The notes under the pieces were generated by a model. That model was given only the letters and a program-made list of their open reading frames with translations, made no database searches and was not told the origin of the DNA. A DNA stretch of 64,000 nucleotides from Larkinella knui. GTDB lineage: Bacteria > Bacteroidota > Bacteroidia > Cytophagales > Spirosomataceae. The translations under genes were made by a program, and so were the position numbers. The stretch is from contig NZ_RQJP01000001.1 in NCBI RefSeq assembly GCF_003858645.1, forward strand, positions 1,643,482-1,707,481, in the 5' to 3' direction. This document shows positions 51,823 through 60,335 of the stretch, one piece after another. The first letter of the stretch is position 1; each line of letters opens with the position of its first letter.

Positions 51823-52869
51823 ATGAATACGACCCGTATTACCATTCAGTCTTTGCTGGCCCTGTTACTGGTCAGCAGCTTACTTTTCGGCGTTACCAGT
51901 TGCTTCCAGCAAATCCAGGATCACCGGTTTCCGAATCCGACGGCCTTTTCAGCCGCCCAAGGCCCGCCTTTTGCTGCCGGACTCAATTTTCCGATCGGAC
52001 TGACCGAAGATAACAAAGGCAATGTGTGGGTGACCGAAGTCGGAAGCGGAACCGTCAACAACGGTCAGGTCTCGGTGATCACGCCAACCGGAACCTTCCC
52101 GGTAATTACCGGTTTTAAATCTGGCATTAGTCCCGAGAATTCACCCGAAGGGCTGAACCACCTGCTTTATAAAGATGGCAAGCTTTATATCCTCCACGGC
52201 ACCGACGAAGCTCTTTACATTGTGGATGTCTCCACCTTCGTTCCGGGCACCAGTGCCCCGATTTCGGCCAGTTCTCCCTTGCTCACCAAAATTGACATTG
52301 GCCCGTTCGTGCGCAAGGCCCACCCCAACGCACCGGATGAGGAACATTCCAATCCGTTCAATCTCGCTTTCGGGCCAAATGGTGATCTGTTTATCACCGA
52401 TTCCGGCGCAAATGCCATTATCCGGTGGGCCAAATCGAATGGTGAATTGAGCGTTTATGCCGTTTTTCCGGACATAACAGGCCCCCTGTCGGGTGATGTA
52501 GTGCCTACCGGAATCATTTTCGATGGGACAAAATTCTGGGTTTCGTCCCTGACGGGTGCGCCTTTCGTGAACGGAGTAGCCCGTATTTACCAGGTTACGC
52601 CGTCCGGAAATACGGGGGTTGTTACCGAATATAAATCAGGATTTACCGGCATGACTGACATTGCTTTAACTCCGGGTGGAAAACCCATTGTTACGGAGTT
52701 TGGATTTTCAGGGACGGGACGGTTAGCCAACGGTGACGATGCCACCGTGTCCTTGTTTACACCGGCGATTACACCTGTCGATATACTCGCCAGTACGACC
52801 AATGCCGACACCTACTACATCCTGTATTATGGACCGGGATTGATCATAAAAATCACCGCAACAAATTAA
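51823..52869 (+). CDS. ScyD/ScyE-like propeller lipoprotein
   Basis: 348 residues from MNTTRITIQSLLALLLVSS, with a lipobox-like VTSC at about residue 27. The body is a six-bladed propeller with NHL-like blades (FPIGLTEDNKGNVWVTEVGSG, FNLAFGPNGDLFITDSGAN, PTGIIFDGTKFWVSSLTG), as in the ScyD/ScyE family. In cyanobacteria scyD and scyE lie in the scytonemin cluster, but family members elsewhere have no known role. It is monocistronic, with a strong hairpin after the stop. Confidence 0.8.
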   Translation: MNTTRITIQSLLALLLVSSLLFGVTSCFQQIQDHRFPNPTAFSAAQGPPFAAGLNFPIGLTEDNKGNVWVTEVGSGTVNNGQVSVITPTGTFPVITGFKSGISPENSPEGLNHLLYKDGKLYILHGTDEALYIVDVSTFVPGTSAPISASSPLLTKIDIGPFVRKAHPNAPDEEHSNPFNLAFGPNGDLFITDSGANAIIRWAKSNGELSVYAVFPDITGPLSGDVVPTGIIFDGTKFWVSSLTGAPFVNGVARIYQVTPSGNTGVVTEYKSGFTGMTDIALTPGGKPIVTEFGFSGTGRLANGDDATVSLFTPAITPVDILASTTNADTYYILYYGPGLIIKITATN

Positions 52870-52885
52870 AACGCGGCTTTTAAAG

Positions 52886-52960
52886 AACCGAATCTGGGCA
52901 ATGATCCCGAGTGATTGAGAATAGTTATCAGTCACTCGGGATCGTTGCTCAGGTTCGGTT
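52886..52960 (+). terminator. 29-bp hairpin after the ScyD-like gene
   Basis: Arms of 29 bases pair over their full length around a 17-base loop. The only three non-Watson-Crick positions are all G-U wobbles in the plus-strand transcript (they would be A-C mismatches in the minus strand). This indicates selection on the RNA of the ScyD-like gene. No T tract follows, so it may stabilise the 3' end rather than terminate. Confidence 0.7.
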
Positions 52961-52966
52961 ATATTC

Positions 52967-53644
52967 CTACTGTTTACCCTGAAAATAATCACAGTGAAGT
53001 TTCAAAACACACGACTGGCATTTCGGGTAGCTCCAGGTACAGATCCGCTGGCCGTGCCAGTAAAAATGCTTGTGAAAATTGAACAGAACCGTGGCATCCG
53101 GGGGCAAATACCGCAGCAAAATCGCGTGCGCTTTCTCGGCGCTGACTTTCGGACCAATCAGACCCAGGCGCTGCGAAACCCGGTGCACGTGGGTATCCAC
53201 CGGCAATACCGGTTTTTGAAAATTGAAGAGTAACAACAGCGTGGCGGTTTTTAGCCCAACACCCGGCAGGGCCGTCAGCCAGGTCATGGCGGCTTCGTTG
53301 GTCATTTCCCGCAGAAAATCAACGTTTGCTTCCCCACGTTCGGCAATAATCCGGGCCAGAATCTGCTTGATCCACGGGGCCTTGATCTCCGGATAGTTGG
53401 AGGTCTGAATAGCTTCCGTCAACTCCTCGACCGGGGCATCCCGAATGGCTTCCCAGGTGCCAAATCGTGCCATCATCGTGCGGAAAGCCGTTACTTCATT
53501 GGCGTGGGTAGTCCGGTGCGACAAAACCGTGGCAATCAACTCGTGCATGGGTTCCAATCGCCCATAAATGGCCTGAATACCATAGTGTTGATTGAGAATT
53601 TCGTGAACCAGCAGCGTTTTCCCGGTCGCGTCATCAGTTACCAT
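52967..53644 (-). CDS. Endonuclease III-type DNA glycosylase/lyase
   Basis: 225 residues. The helix-hairpin-helix LPGVGLKTA contains the catalytic Lys132, and the catalytic Asp150 lies in VDTHVHR. A [4Fe-4S] loop is intact at the C-terminus (C202-x6-C209-x2-C212-x5-C218). The early motif LSHRTTHANE replaces the LSAQATD of E. coli Nth, placing it in the Nth-like branch seen in Bacteroidota and Deinococcus. It removes oxidised pyrimidines and cuts abasic sites. Divergent from the TonB receptor gene. Confidence 0.92.
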   Translation of the reverse strand: MVTDDATGKTLLVHEILNQHYGIQAIYGRLEPMHELIATVLSHRTTHANEVTAFRTMMARFGTWEAIRDAPVEELTEAIQTSNYPEIKAPWIKQILARIIAERGEANVDFLREMTNEAAMTWLTALPGVGLKTATLLLLFNFQKPVLPVDTHVHRVSQRLGLIGPKVSAEKAHAILLRYLPPDATVLFNFHKHFYWHGQRICTWSYPKCQSCVLKLHCDYFQGKQ

Positions 53645-53752
53645 CGAAAAAATGATCAGGTGATTTTTTCAAGAACAACGCTTTGTTCATAGACTTGGTT
53701 AATTGTCGTTGTACTTTTACTGCCGTATACAGCCTAATCCTGCGAACCCAAA

Positions 53753-56131
53753 ATGACGACGGCTTTCTTTGGAAGAACTCTATTTTTTTGTCAAGTAACG
53801 CTGCTGGCCCTGGCCGGTTTTTGCCAAACACCCACCCAAACCATCCGCGGAACCGTTTACGACGGTCCTCAGGGCCGCCCGCTGGCCGGAGCTTCCGTGA
53901 GTGTGCAGAGCAGCGGAGCGGGCCCTTCCAATTTGGGAACGATTACCGATGAGCAGGGTCATTTCCGGCTCACTCCTGTCTCCGTAGGTCGCCATCAGCT
54001 TCGCGTTTCTTTCGTGGGCTACGAACCGAGCATCATCAACGAAGTGCTGGTGGAATCCGGCAAAGAGCAGGTCCTGGAAATTCACCTCCAACCCGGGGTT
54101 ACCCAATTGGGTGAAGCCACGGCCATCGGCACCCGCACCGACCGGACCATCAGCGCCGAACATATCACCATTGAACAGGTCCTGCGGTTTCCGGCGTCGT
54201 ATCTCGACCCGGCCCGACTGGCATCGGCCTACGCCGGAGTGGTTACGACCAACGATGGCACCAATAACATTTCGGTACGCGGTAATTCGCCCAACAGCTT
54301 GATCTGGCGGCTGGAAGGCGTTGAAATCGTCAATCCCAACCACCAGAGCAATGCCGGAACCATCGGCGACCGACCCACGGCGTCGGGCGGTGGTGTCAAT
54401 ATGCTGAGTGCCCAGCTCCTGGGCACCACCCGGTTTCTGACCGGTGCCTTCTCGCCCGAATACGGCAATTCTGTCGGTGGGGTGATGGACATGAGCCTGC
54501 GTCCGGGCAACAACGAGCGCCACGAATTCATCGCCCAGGCCGGTTTGATCGGCCTGGATCTGGCAGCCGAGGGACCGATTTCAAAGCAAAAAGGTTCTTC
54601 CTATCTCGTCAACTACCGGTATTCGTTTACGGGATTGCTGGGCGCACTCGGCGTCACGTTCGGGGGTGAAGACATCCGGTTTCAGGATTTGTCCTTCAAT
54701 CTTACCTTTCCGACCCGCCAGGGTGGCCGGTTTACGGTTTTTGGCGTAGCGGGCAACAGCAGCAACGACTTTAAAGCCCTGGCAGAAAATGAACAAACGC
54801 AGGACAAAGACCGCAATTCCATCTCGTTCACCACGCGCATGGGGGCCGGGGGCCTGACCCTGACTCAACCGGTTGGAAGGCGGATTTTGTGGAAAACGGC
54901 CCTGGTTTTGTCGGCTAACAACAGCAATCGCAATCTCGAGTCGGCGGGCAATGCCCGCTTCCGGTCCAACTACGAAATGGACGACCAATCGGGCGCCCGG
55001 TCGTCGCTGACCAGTTCGTTACAGTACCGGATCAATGCCCGAAACAGTTTCAAAGCGGGTTTATACCTGACCCGGGCGTACAATTCCGTGGATGTCTGGC
55101 GGGGTATTAACCCGCCACTGACCAGTTCGGCCAACGGAGCCCTGTTTTCGGGTTCGGTTCAGGGCTGGATCATCCAGCCGTACGCCAATTACCAATGGTT
55201 ACCCACTGACAACCTGACCGTTAACGCGGGTTTATTCTACAATACCTTTACTTTCAATAAAAGCCGGTCGCTGGAGCCCCGGGCTTCGATTCGCTGGGAG
55301 CCGATACCCGGCAAAGCCCTGACGGTGGCCTACGGTTTACACAGCCAGCCGCAACTGCCGCAGGTTTACGTTTCCAAAAGAGCGTTGCCGTCTTTGCCGG
55401 ACTACAACAACGAATCGCTCGGATTTACCAAAGCGCACCATGTGGTAGCGGGCTATACGCACCAGTTAAGTCCGGATAGTTATTGGAAAATCGAGGCTTA
55501 CTCCCAGATGCTGTTCGATGTTCCGATCAGCCGTTTGGCGGGCAGTGCGTTTTCGGCCCTTAACCTGATCGAAGCGTACGTCAATGAGCCGCTGGTGAAT
55601 GCGGGAAAAGGCCGCAACCGGGGTATAGAGGTCACGTATCAGAAGTATTTATCGAAAAATTATTATCTGCTGGCGGCTGGCTCGCTCTACGATTCGAAAT
55701 ACCAGGCCGCCGACGGCGTATGGCGCAGTACGCGTTTCGATGGCGGTTTTACGTCCACCTTAACGGCCGGGAAAGAATGGTTGAGAAACCGGGAAACCAG
55801 AAGCCGGATCTGGGGTGTCAACGGGCGGATTTCGTACCTGGGTGGTTTGCGTGACCGGCCCATCGACCCGGTTTTGTCGCAGCAAACCAACACGACGGTT
55901 TACGGCAGCGACCTTTTCAGCGTTCGTTTCCCGAATTACTTTCGAACCGATCTGCGGATTTACTGGAAAAAAAGCAAAGCGCGGTACAGCCGAACCCTCT
56001 CGCTCGATCTGCAAAATCTGACCAATGCCCAGAATGCTTTTTACAGTTATTTCGATGCCTTTCAGGGGAAAGTAATTCAAAAATACCAGCTTGGACTAAT
56101 TCCGGTAATTAATTACCGCTGGGAGTTTTAA
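53753..56131 (+). CDS. TonB-dependent receptor with CarboxypepD_reg-like domain
   Basis: 792 residues. A signal peptide (LFFCQVTLLALAGFCQ) is followed by a CarboxypepD_reg-like domain (about 28-115, GRPLAGASVSVQSS), a plug domain (about 120-250, with ISVRGNSPNSLIWRLEGVEI) and a barrel ending in aromatic Phe (NYRWEF). No STN domain and no SusD partner, so it is probably a transporter for a small ligand or a metal complex, but the ligand is unknown. It is about 3.6 kb from the peptide synthetase start and could, speculatively, serve it. Confidence 0.9.
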   Translation: MTTAFFGRTLFFCQVTLLALAGFCQTPTQTIRGTVYDGPQGRPLAGASVSVQSSGAGPSNLGTITDEQGHFRLTPVSVGRHQLRVSFVGYEPSIINEVLVESGKEQVLEIHLQPGVTQLGEATAIGTRTDRTISAEHITIEQVLRFPASYLDPARLASAYAGVVTTNDGTNNISVRGNSPNSLIWRLEGVEIVNPNHQSNAGTIGDRPTASGGGVNMLSAQLLGTTRFLTGAFSPEYGNSVGGVMDMSLRPGNNERHEFIAQAGLIGLDLAAEGPISKQKGSSYLVNYRYSFTGLLGALGVTFGGEDIRFQDLSFNLTFPTRQGGRFTVFGVAGNSSNDFKALAENEQTQDKDRNSISFTTRMGAGGLTLTQPVGRRILWKTALVLSANNSNRNLESAGNARFRSNYEMDDQSGARSSLTSSLQYRINARNSFKAGLYLTRAYNSVDVWRGINPPLTSSANGALFSGSVQGWIIQPYANYQWLPTDNLTVNAGLFYNTFTFNKSRSLEPRASIRWEPIPGKALTVAYGLHSQPQLPQVYVSKRALPSLPDYNNESLGFTKAHHVVAGYTHQLSPDSYWKIEAYSQMLFDVPISRLAGSAFSALNLIEAYVNEPLVNAGKGRNRGIEVTYQKYLSKNYYLLAAGSLYDSKYQAADGVWRSTRFDGGFTSTLTAGKEWLRNRETRSRIWGVNGRISYLGGLRDRPIDPVLSQQTNTTVYGSDLFSVRFPNYFRTDLRIYWKKSKARYSRTLSLDLQNLTNAQNAFYSYFDAFQGKVIQKYQLGLIPVINYRWEF

Positions 56132-56265
56132 CGCTTTCGTGTTATGTATTCACTCCTGATTACCAGATAATTAAATTCCCTTACAACACCATTTACAATA
56201 AATTAAAACATAAGTACCTGTCTGGTTAACGCCGTTAGATTTCATGAATCGGTAGCGTGGTATGC

Positions 56266-57474
56266 CTAATCATGGGCATATCTTGAGCGCAGCCGCCGGG
56301 CGACATCGTAGGCGAGTTCATCGCGCATGCTATCGTAGAGTTGCCAGCGGGCTGGGGCAAAAAAGTCGGCGGTTTTTAGCGAATTTCCGTTGAGCGCCCG
56401 ATCGTCACCACTGAAAGTTTCCCACACGGTAACCCAGCAACGGCTTTCCCAAACGGGTTCCTCCCACAAAACTTTTCCGGTTTCCGTATCCAACGCCCGC
56501 ATTCGCAAGTCCAGCCCGGCGCGAATTTCCCGACGATGGGTGGTCAGGGTGCCACTTACCTTCTCCATTACATCGACCTTAGTCGAGTCATTGATCTTCT
56601 TCTCGCCTACTTTATACAATTGATTGCTGTAAACGGTGGTGGAAGTGGCCGAAATGGTTTCGTTGAAGGGCGAATAACCGGTCACCTGCATCTGGACGGC
56701 CTGGTGAATCATGAAGGTATCGCCAGCCTGTTCATTGGGCAGATAAAGTTGTACAAAGGTCGAGGGTTTCGGATTTCGGTCAATGTGCCCAAAAATAAGC
56801 TGCTGCAGTTGCTGATTATCGCGGGGACTAATTTCTCCCGTCGGGCTCAGCGGTTCGATCACGACGCGGAGGATGGCAAACGGCAGAACCGCTGCCGATT
56901 TAGCGCGGGCTTGCCGGTAATCGGGTACCCAGTCCATCGCTTTTTGGTAGTTCTGATACGCTTCTTTAGCCGCCAAACGGTTTTCTTCGCGGAAAGAAAA
57001 GGCTTGCTCGGCAACCTGGTAGCGGTCGGCCGCGGCCAACTCCCGGACTTCATTTTGCCGATCGACGTACGAAGAGGGGTAGGCCGACAACCACGCCAGA
57101 CAGGCATCACAGGGCCGGGCTGACCCCCGCCCTGCGAATCCACGCCGGGCGTTATCCGTCAGGGTTTGAAGCTGGGTATATTCCCGAAACACGGTTTCCC
57201 ATCGAAAAGCGGGTTGATTGGGGTCTGAGGGTGGTGCCGAAGATAGCCGTCGGATAGCGGCCTGATGCTGATTATAAGCATGGATGAAGGCTTCTTTCAA
57301 CACCTGGGGAGCCATTTCGTGGCCGCGTTTAAAGAAGCCGCGCGGCTGATTGAGTCGCTGGGAAGCTCTTTTAACAGCAAGGTCAAAATTACCCTGCTTG
57401 AGCGCAGTTTTGCCACTACTGCAAGCGGTTAGCAGCGTAATGACTAAACCGAAAAACAGAACCGGACGAATCAT
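56266..57474 (-). CDS. Hypothetical TPR-like lipoprotein
   Basis: 402 residues with a lipobox ending in LLTAC. The N-terminal half is helical (LKQGNFDLAVKRASQRL, AADRYQVAEQAFSF, EENRLAAKEAYQNYQKAM), which suggests tetratricopeptide-like repeats. The C-terminal half has beta-rich segments (RAGLDLRMRALDTETGKVLW) resembling envelope proteins of unknown role in Bacteroidota. A Cys pair (CDAC) occurs near residue 125. Monocistronic on the minus strand. Confidence 0.7.
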   Translation of the reverse strand: MIRPVLFFGLVITLLTACSSGKTALKQGNFDLAVKRASQRLNQPRGFFKRGHEMAPQVLKEAFIHAYNQHQAAIRRLSSAPPSDPNQPAFRWETVFREYTQLQTLTDNARRGFAGRGSARPCDACLAWLSAYPSSYVDRQNEVRELAAADRYQVAEQAFSFREENRLAAKEAYQNYQKAMDWVPDYRQARAKSAAVLPFAILRVVIEPLSPTGEISPRDNQQLQQLIFGHIDRNPKPSTFVQLYLPNEQAGDTFMIHQAVQMQVTGYSPFNETISATSTTVYSNQLYKVGEKKINDSTKVDVMEKVSGTLTTHRREIRAGLDLRMRALDTETGKVLWEEPVWESRCWVTVWETFSGDDRALNGNSLKTADFFAPARWQLYDSMRDELAYDVARRLRSRYAHD

Positions 57475-57526
57475 ACCGTCAACTCTTTTGGCCTTTTGAC
57501 CGTTTGCCCAGGAGTTGGTTTAGCAT

Positions 57527-57594
57527 TGACCCCTAAATGTGGCTTCCCGTTGGATCGCCGATCCATTATTTTCAACGAAACCGATCCGGGGTCA
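57527..57594. other. Nested inverted repeats after the pseudouridine synthase gene
   Basis: TGACCCC and GGGGTCA enclose CGTTG...CAACG and the small hairpin GGATCGCCGATCC. The structure begins 23 bases after the minus-strand stop at 57617 and may end the GH5-TruC transcript. It lacks a T tract. Confidence 0.4.
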
Positions 57595-57616
57595 GGCTGA
57601 AATCCGGGTCGATTTC

Positions 57617-58366
57617 TTATGGCAGCTTTTCGCCAAATAAAACGTCCAGCATTCGCCTGAATTCGGACTGAAACGGCGCGTCAATCACTACGTTTTCTGC
57701 CGAAACCGGGTGCCGAAACCGGATTTGTTGCGCGTGTAACAGCATGGTTTCCATTCCAAAATGCGCCTTGAACAGCTTATTCTGTTTGTTACAACCGTGG
57801 GGCCGGTCACCAATAATCGGGTGAAAAATATGCGCCATGTGCTTCCGGAGCTGGTGCATCCGGCCCGTCGTGGGCGTCAGCTCGACGAGCGAATACCGGG
57901 ATGTCGCGTGTTTGCCGAACGGCAAAGCCACTTCAGTGCGCCGGAGCGTCTTCAGCCGGGTAAATGCCTCCTGCACCACCCCCGGGCCGACGCTTCGGTC
58001 GTCGCGCCGGAGCGGGTAGTCGATTTCCTGTTCATCGTCGGTATAGCCCCGCACAATGGCCTGATAGGTCTTGTGTACCTGCCCATCCGCAAACTGCTGT
58101 TGCAGGGCCGAATTCAGGGTTTCATTCAGCGCAAACAGCAGAACGCCACTGGTTTTCCGGTCCAGCCGGTGGGCGGGATACACGCGCTGCCCCAATTGAT
58201 CGCGCAGCAACTGAACCGCAAACTCGCTGGCGTCACTGGCTATCATCGACCGGTGAACCAGCAAACCGTGCGGCTTGTTGATTGCCACCAGATCGGGCGA
58301 TTGATACAGAATGGAAAGTATTTTACGCTCGTTGATTGGATTCAAAACCGGCAACTCCTCTCCCAT
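57617..58366 (-). CDS. RluA-family pseudouridine synthase (TruC-like)
   Basis: 249 residues with the RluA-type catalytic motif HRLDRKTSG (Asp catalytic), VAINKPHGLLVHRS and TGRMHQLRKHMAHI. The short length without an S4 domain and the HMAHIFHPIIGD segment fit TruC, which modifies uridine 65 of tRNA. Its start codon overlaps the stop of the GH5 gene in TGATG, an unusual partner for an RNA-modifying enzyme. Confidence 0.88.
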   Translation of the reverse strand: MGEELPVLNPINERKILSILYQSPDLVAINKPHGLLVHRSMIASDASEFAVQLLRDQLGQRVYPAHRLDRKTSGVLLFALNETLNSALQQQFADGQVHKTYQAIVRGYTDDEQEIDYPLRRDDRSVGPGVVQEAFTRLKTLRRTEVALPFGKHATSRYSLVELTPTTGRMHQLRKHMAHIFHPIIGDRPHGCNKQNKLFKAHFGMETMLLHAQQIRFRHPVSAENVVIDAPFQSEFRRMLDVLFGEKLP

Positions 58367-59508
58367 CAGTATTTCGCCATCAGATTTAACAACTTCCGGT
58401 CCAGTTTATGGCCGTGCCAGTCTTCATACGCCACGTCGGACCGGCGCGAGTCCAGCACGCCAAAATCACCGCTGAATTCCCAGAGTGCGAACCCGATTCC
58501 GTTGGACGAAAGAATGTCGAGCACGTCGCCAAACCAGGCCAGAAAAACATCGTGGGGGGTTTTGTTCCAGGCACCGCATTCGCCACAGTGAACGCCGACG
58601 CCCTTGTTCACCAACTCGATCCACGGTTTGTAAAACGTTTCGAGCAGGGCGCGGCTGAGGTATTTTTCGCCCACCTGCCCCGGCCATTTGGGGGTCGGCA
58701 GGTTTTCGGTATCTTTGTTGGCCCAGGGTGCTTTGTAATGCGAAATGATACCGGGATTGTAGCCCCGGCAACTTTGGGCAATGTCCAGATCCGCAATTTC
58801 GGGAATAACCGATGAGCCGGTATCATTGCCGTCGGCAATCACCAGATGTTTTGGATTTTCCCGGCGAATAGCCTCCGAAGCCGCCAGAGCCACTTTTCGA
58901 TAGATTGCTCCCGGCACCGAACTGCGTTTGGAAAGCTGGTCGTTCATGTCTTCCCGCATGCTCGGTTCGTTCAACAGATCGAAACTGATCTTTTGCGACG
59001 ACACGTTTTTATACCGTTTTGCCCACAGGTTCCAGTGGAAACAAAAGGCATCGAGCGCTTTCTGATCGGTCCACAGGTTATAGGGCTCGTGAAATCCGGC
59101 ATTGACGCAGTAACCCGGTGCGCGGTGCAGGTTCAGGCTGACGTGAATGTTGTATTTGTGGGCCATTGCCACCAGGCGATCGATCCGGTCAACGGCCTGT
59201 TCATCAATTTGATAGACTTCGTCGGGTGTAATGTTGCGGCTTCTGTCGAATTTTACATACGCCGGATACGCCATCGGCAGCCGGACAAAATCAAAGCCCC
59301 AGTCGCGCATCCACTTGAAATGGTCTTCTTCGGTAGCCTTACGACCCTGGGCGGGATTGGGCGAAAAGAAATCCAGCAGATTAAATCCTTTCCATTTCGG
59401 CAGTTTGTTTTTTGCCGCGGGCGAGGGTGCGGCCAAAACCGCCGGTCCGGAAGCGCTGACAGCCGCAGCCAGCAAACCGGTCTGTTGAATAAAAAATCGG
59501 CGTTGCAT
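58366..59508 (-). CDS. Glycoside hydrolase family 5, exported
   Basis: 380 residues. An N-terminal leader with paired Arg and an Ala-rich core (RRFFIQQTGLLAAAVSAS) suggests Tat or Sec export. The (beta/alpha)8 barrel has the acid/base Glu181 in LLNEPS and the nucleophile Glu310 in HCGECGAWN, with the GH5 RLPMAY motif near residue 76. The family includes beta-1,4-endoglucanases, mannanases and xylanases; the exact glycan cannot be given. No carbohydrate-binding module. Coupled to the truC-like gene downstream. Confidence 0.9.
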   Translation of the reverse strand: MQRRFFIQQTGLLAAAVSASGPAVLAAPSPAAKNKLPKWKGFNLLDFFSPNPAQGRKATEEDHFKWMRDWGFDFVRLPMAYPAYVKFDRSRNITPDEVYQIDEQAVDRIDRLVAMAHKYNIHVSLNLHRAPGYCVNAGFHEPYNLWTDQKALDAFCFHWNLWAKRYKNVSSQKISFDLLNEPSMREDMNDQLSKRSSVPGAIYRKVALAASEAIRRENPKHLVIADGNDTGSSVIPEIADLDIAQSCRGYNPGIISHYKAPWANKDTENLPTPKWPGQVGEKYLSRALLETFYKPWIELVNKGVGVHCGECGAWNKTPHDVFLAWFGDVLDILSSNGIGFALWEFSGDFGVLDSRRSDVAYEDWHGHKLDRKLLNLMAKY

Positions 59509-59531
59509 GAATGATCAGAATAGGTGCTACG

Positions 59532-59539
59532 CAAACTTA
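59532..59539 (-). promoter_or_regulatory. -7 box (TAAGTTTG) for the GH5 gene
   Basis: A full match to TAnnTTTG on the minus strand lies 23 bases before the GH5 start. The palindrome at 59549-59614 covers the expected -33 area. Confidence 0.4.
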
Positions 59540-59548
59540 CGGAAAAAA

Positions 59549-59614
59549 CGGTATTGGGTTGCTGACGCGCGCCTGATGCCACCGCCTAATCCGCGCGCCA
59601 GCAACCCGATACCG
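59549..59614. repeat. Intergenic palindrome, GCTGACGC-core family, copy F
   Basis: CGGTATTGGGTTGCTGACGC and its complement form a 23-bp stem with two mismatches and a 20-base loop. It keeps the core of copies A, B and C (GCTGACGC) but not the TTTACGG arms. It lies 5 bases after the DUF3140 gene stop (59619, minus strand) and just upstream of the GH5 promoter box. Confidence 0.75.
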
Positions 59615-59618
59615 TATC

Positions 59619-59945
59619 TTACTCCGGATTATGCCCCCAGTTTTTGAGCGAATATGCCCAGTTGCTTCCTTTTTCGTCTTTGGGACGCTGGGCGCGGTGG
59701 CGTTTGATGTAGCCGATCACCTTGCGCATGTGTTCAATATCCTGCGCATCGAGGTCGGCCCGCTTTTTCTGTTTGATCTTGATGATTTTTTCGCCCGACT
59801 TATGCCCGACCGATTCGCCGTCTCCGCTATCCATACCGACCGATTTCGATTCGTCGGTTTTCAACCAGTTTGCCAGTTCCGAAGGCGACATATTCACCAG
59901 TTCGCCAAATTCGTCGATTACCGCTTTTTTTTCTGCCTCATCCAT
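59619..59945 (-). CDS. DUF3140 protein
   Basis: 108 residues, charged, no signal peptide. The sequence EFGELVNMSPSELANWLKTDES, in part, and the C-terminal RKVIGYIKRHRAQRP identify DUF3140, a small family found next to DUF2945 in many bacteria and fungi and suspected of DNA or nucleoprotein association. It follows the DUF2945 gene by 13 bases, so both form one operon. Confidence 0.85.
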   Translation of the reverse strand: MDEAEKKAVIDEFGELVNMSPSELANWLKTDESKSVGMDSGDGESVGHKSGEKIIKIKQKKRADLDAQDIEHMRKVIGYIKRHRAQRPKDEKGSNWAYSLKNWGHNPE

Positions 59946-59958
59946 CGCGTTTTACCCG

Positions 59959-60174
59959 TTACTGGTGCATTTTTTCAACCTCACTTTGCAGTTTCAGGAC
60001 CAGTTGTTTGTCGTCCTGTTCGATCACCAGGGCCGGGTTGTCAGCCGATCCGTTCCGTTTGACTTTCGTGCCTTTGATGGTCTTTTCGATCTCCTCTTTG
60101 TGGACTTCCACCACCTTCCCTTCGGCCTGGTTACCGGCATACTGCCAGCGCACCGAATCTCCTTTTTTGACCAT
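59959..60174 (-). CDS. DUF2945 (hypervirulence-associated TUDOR-domain) protein
   Basis: 71 residues, a single small beta-barrel domain (KKGDSVRWQYAGNQAEGKVVEV, in part, then NPALVIEQDD). DUF2945 is also called the HVA1 TUDOR domain. Function in bacteria is unknown, although such genes often appear among stress-response genes. First gene of the two-gene operon with DUF3140. Confidence 0.88.
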   Translation of the reverse strand: MVKKGDSVRWQYAGNQAEGKVVEVHKEEIEKTIKGTKVKRNGSADNPALVIEQDDKQLVLKLQSEVEKMHQ

Positions 60175-60335
60175 GAGCGTCCTTGTTTTGATGAATACCG
60201 CTTAACGGAATGTGGCAAAAAAATGTTTTGCGACACAAAACTTCCCGATCATCGGATACGCCGGGTCCTAAAATAAATAAACCTCTCGTCCCGCTGGACG
60301 GTTTACTGGTGAATCATCAATCAGACGCAACAACG

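Noticed and set aside
51429..51845. 138-codon frame on the minus strand in the 51.3-51.8 kb gap
   Set aside because: It overlaps the lipoprotein start region, has no recognisable domain or start context, and its Cys/Lys/Arg mix looks random.
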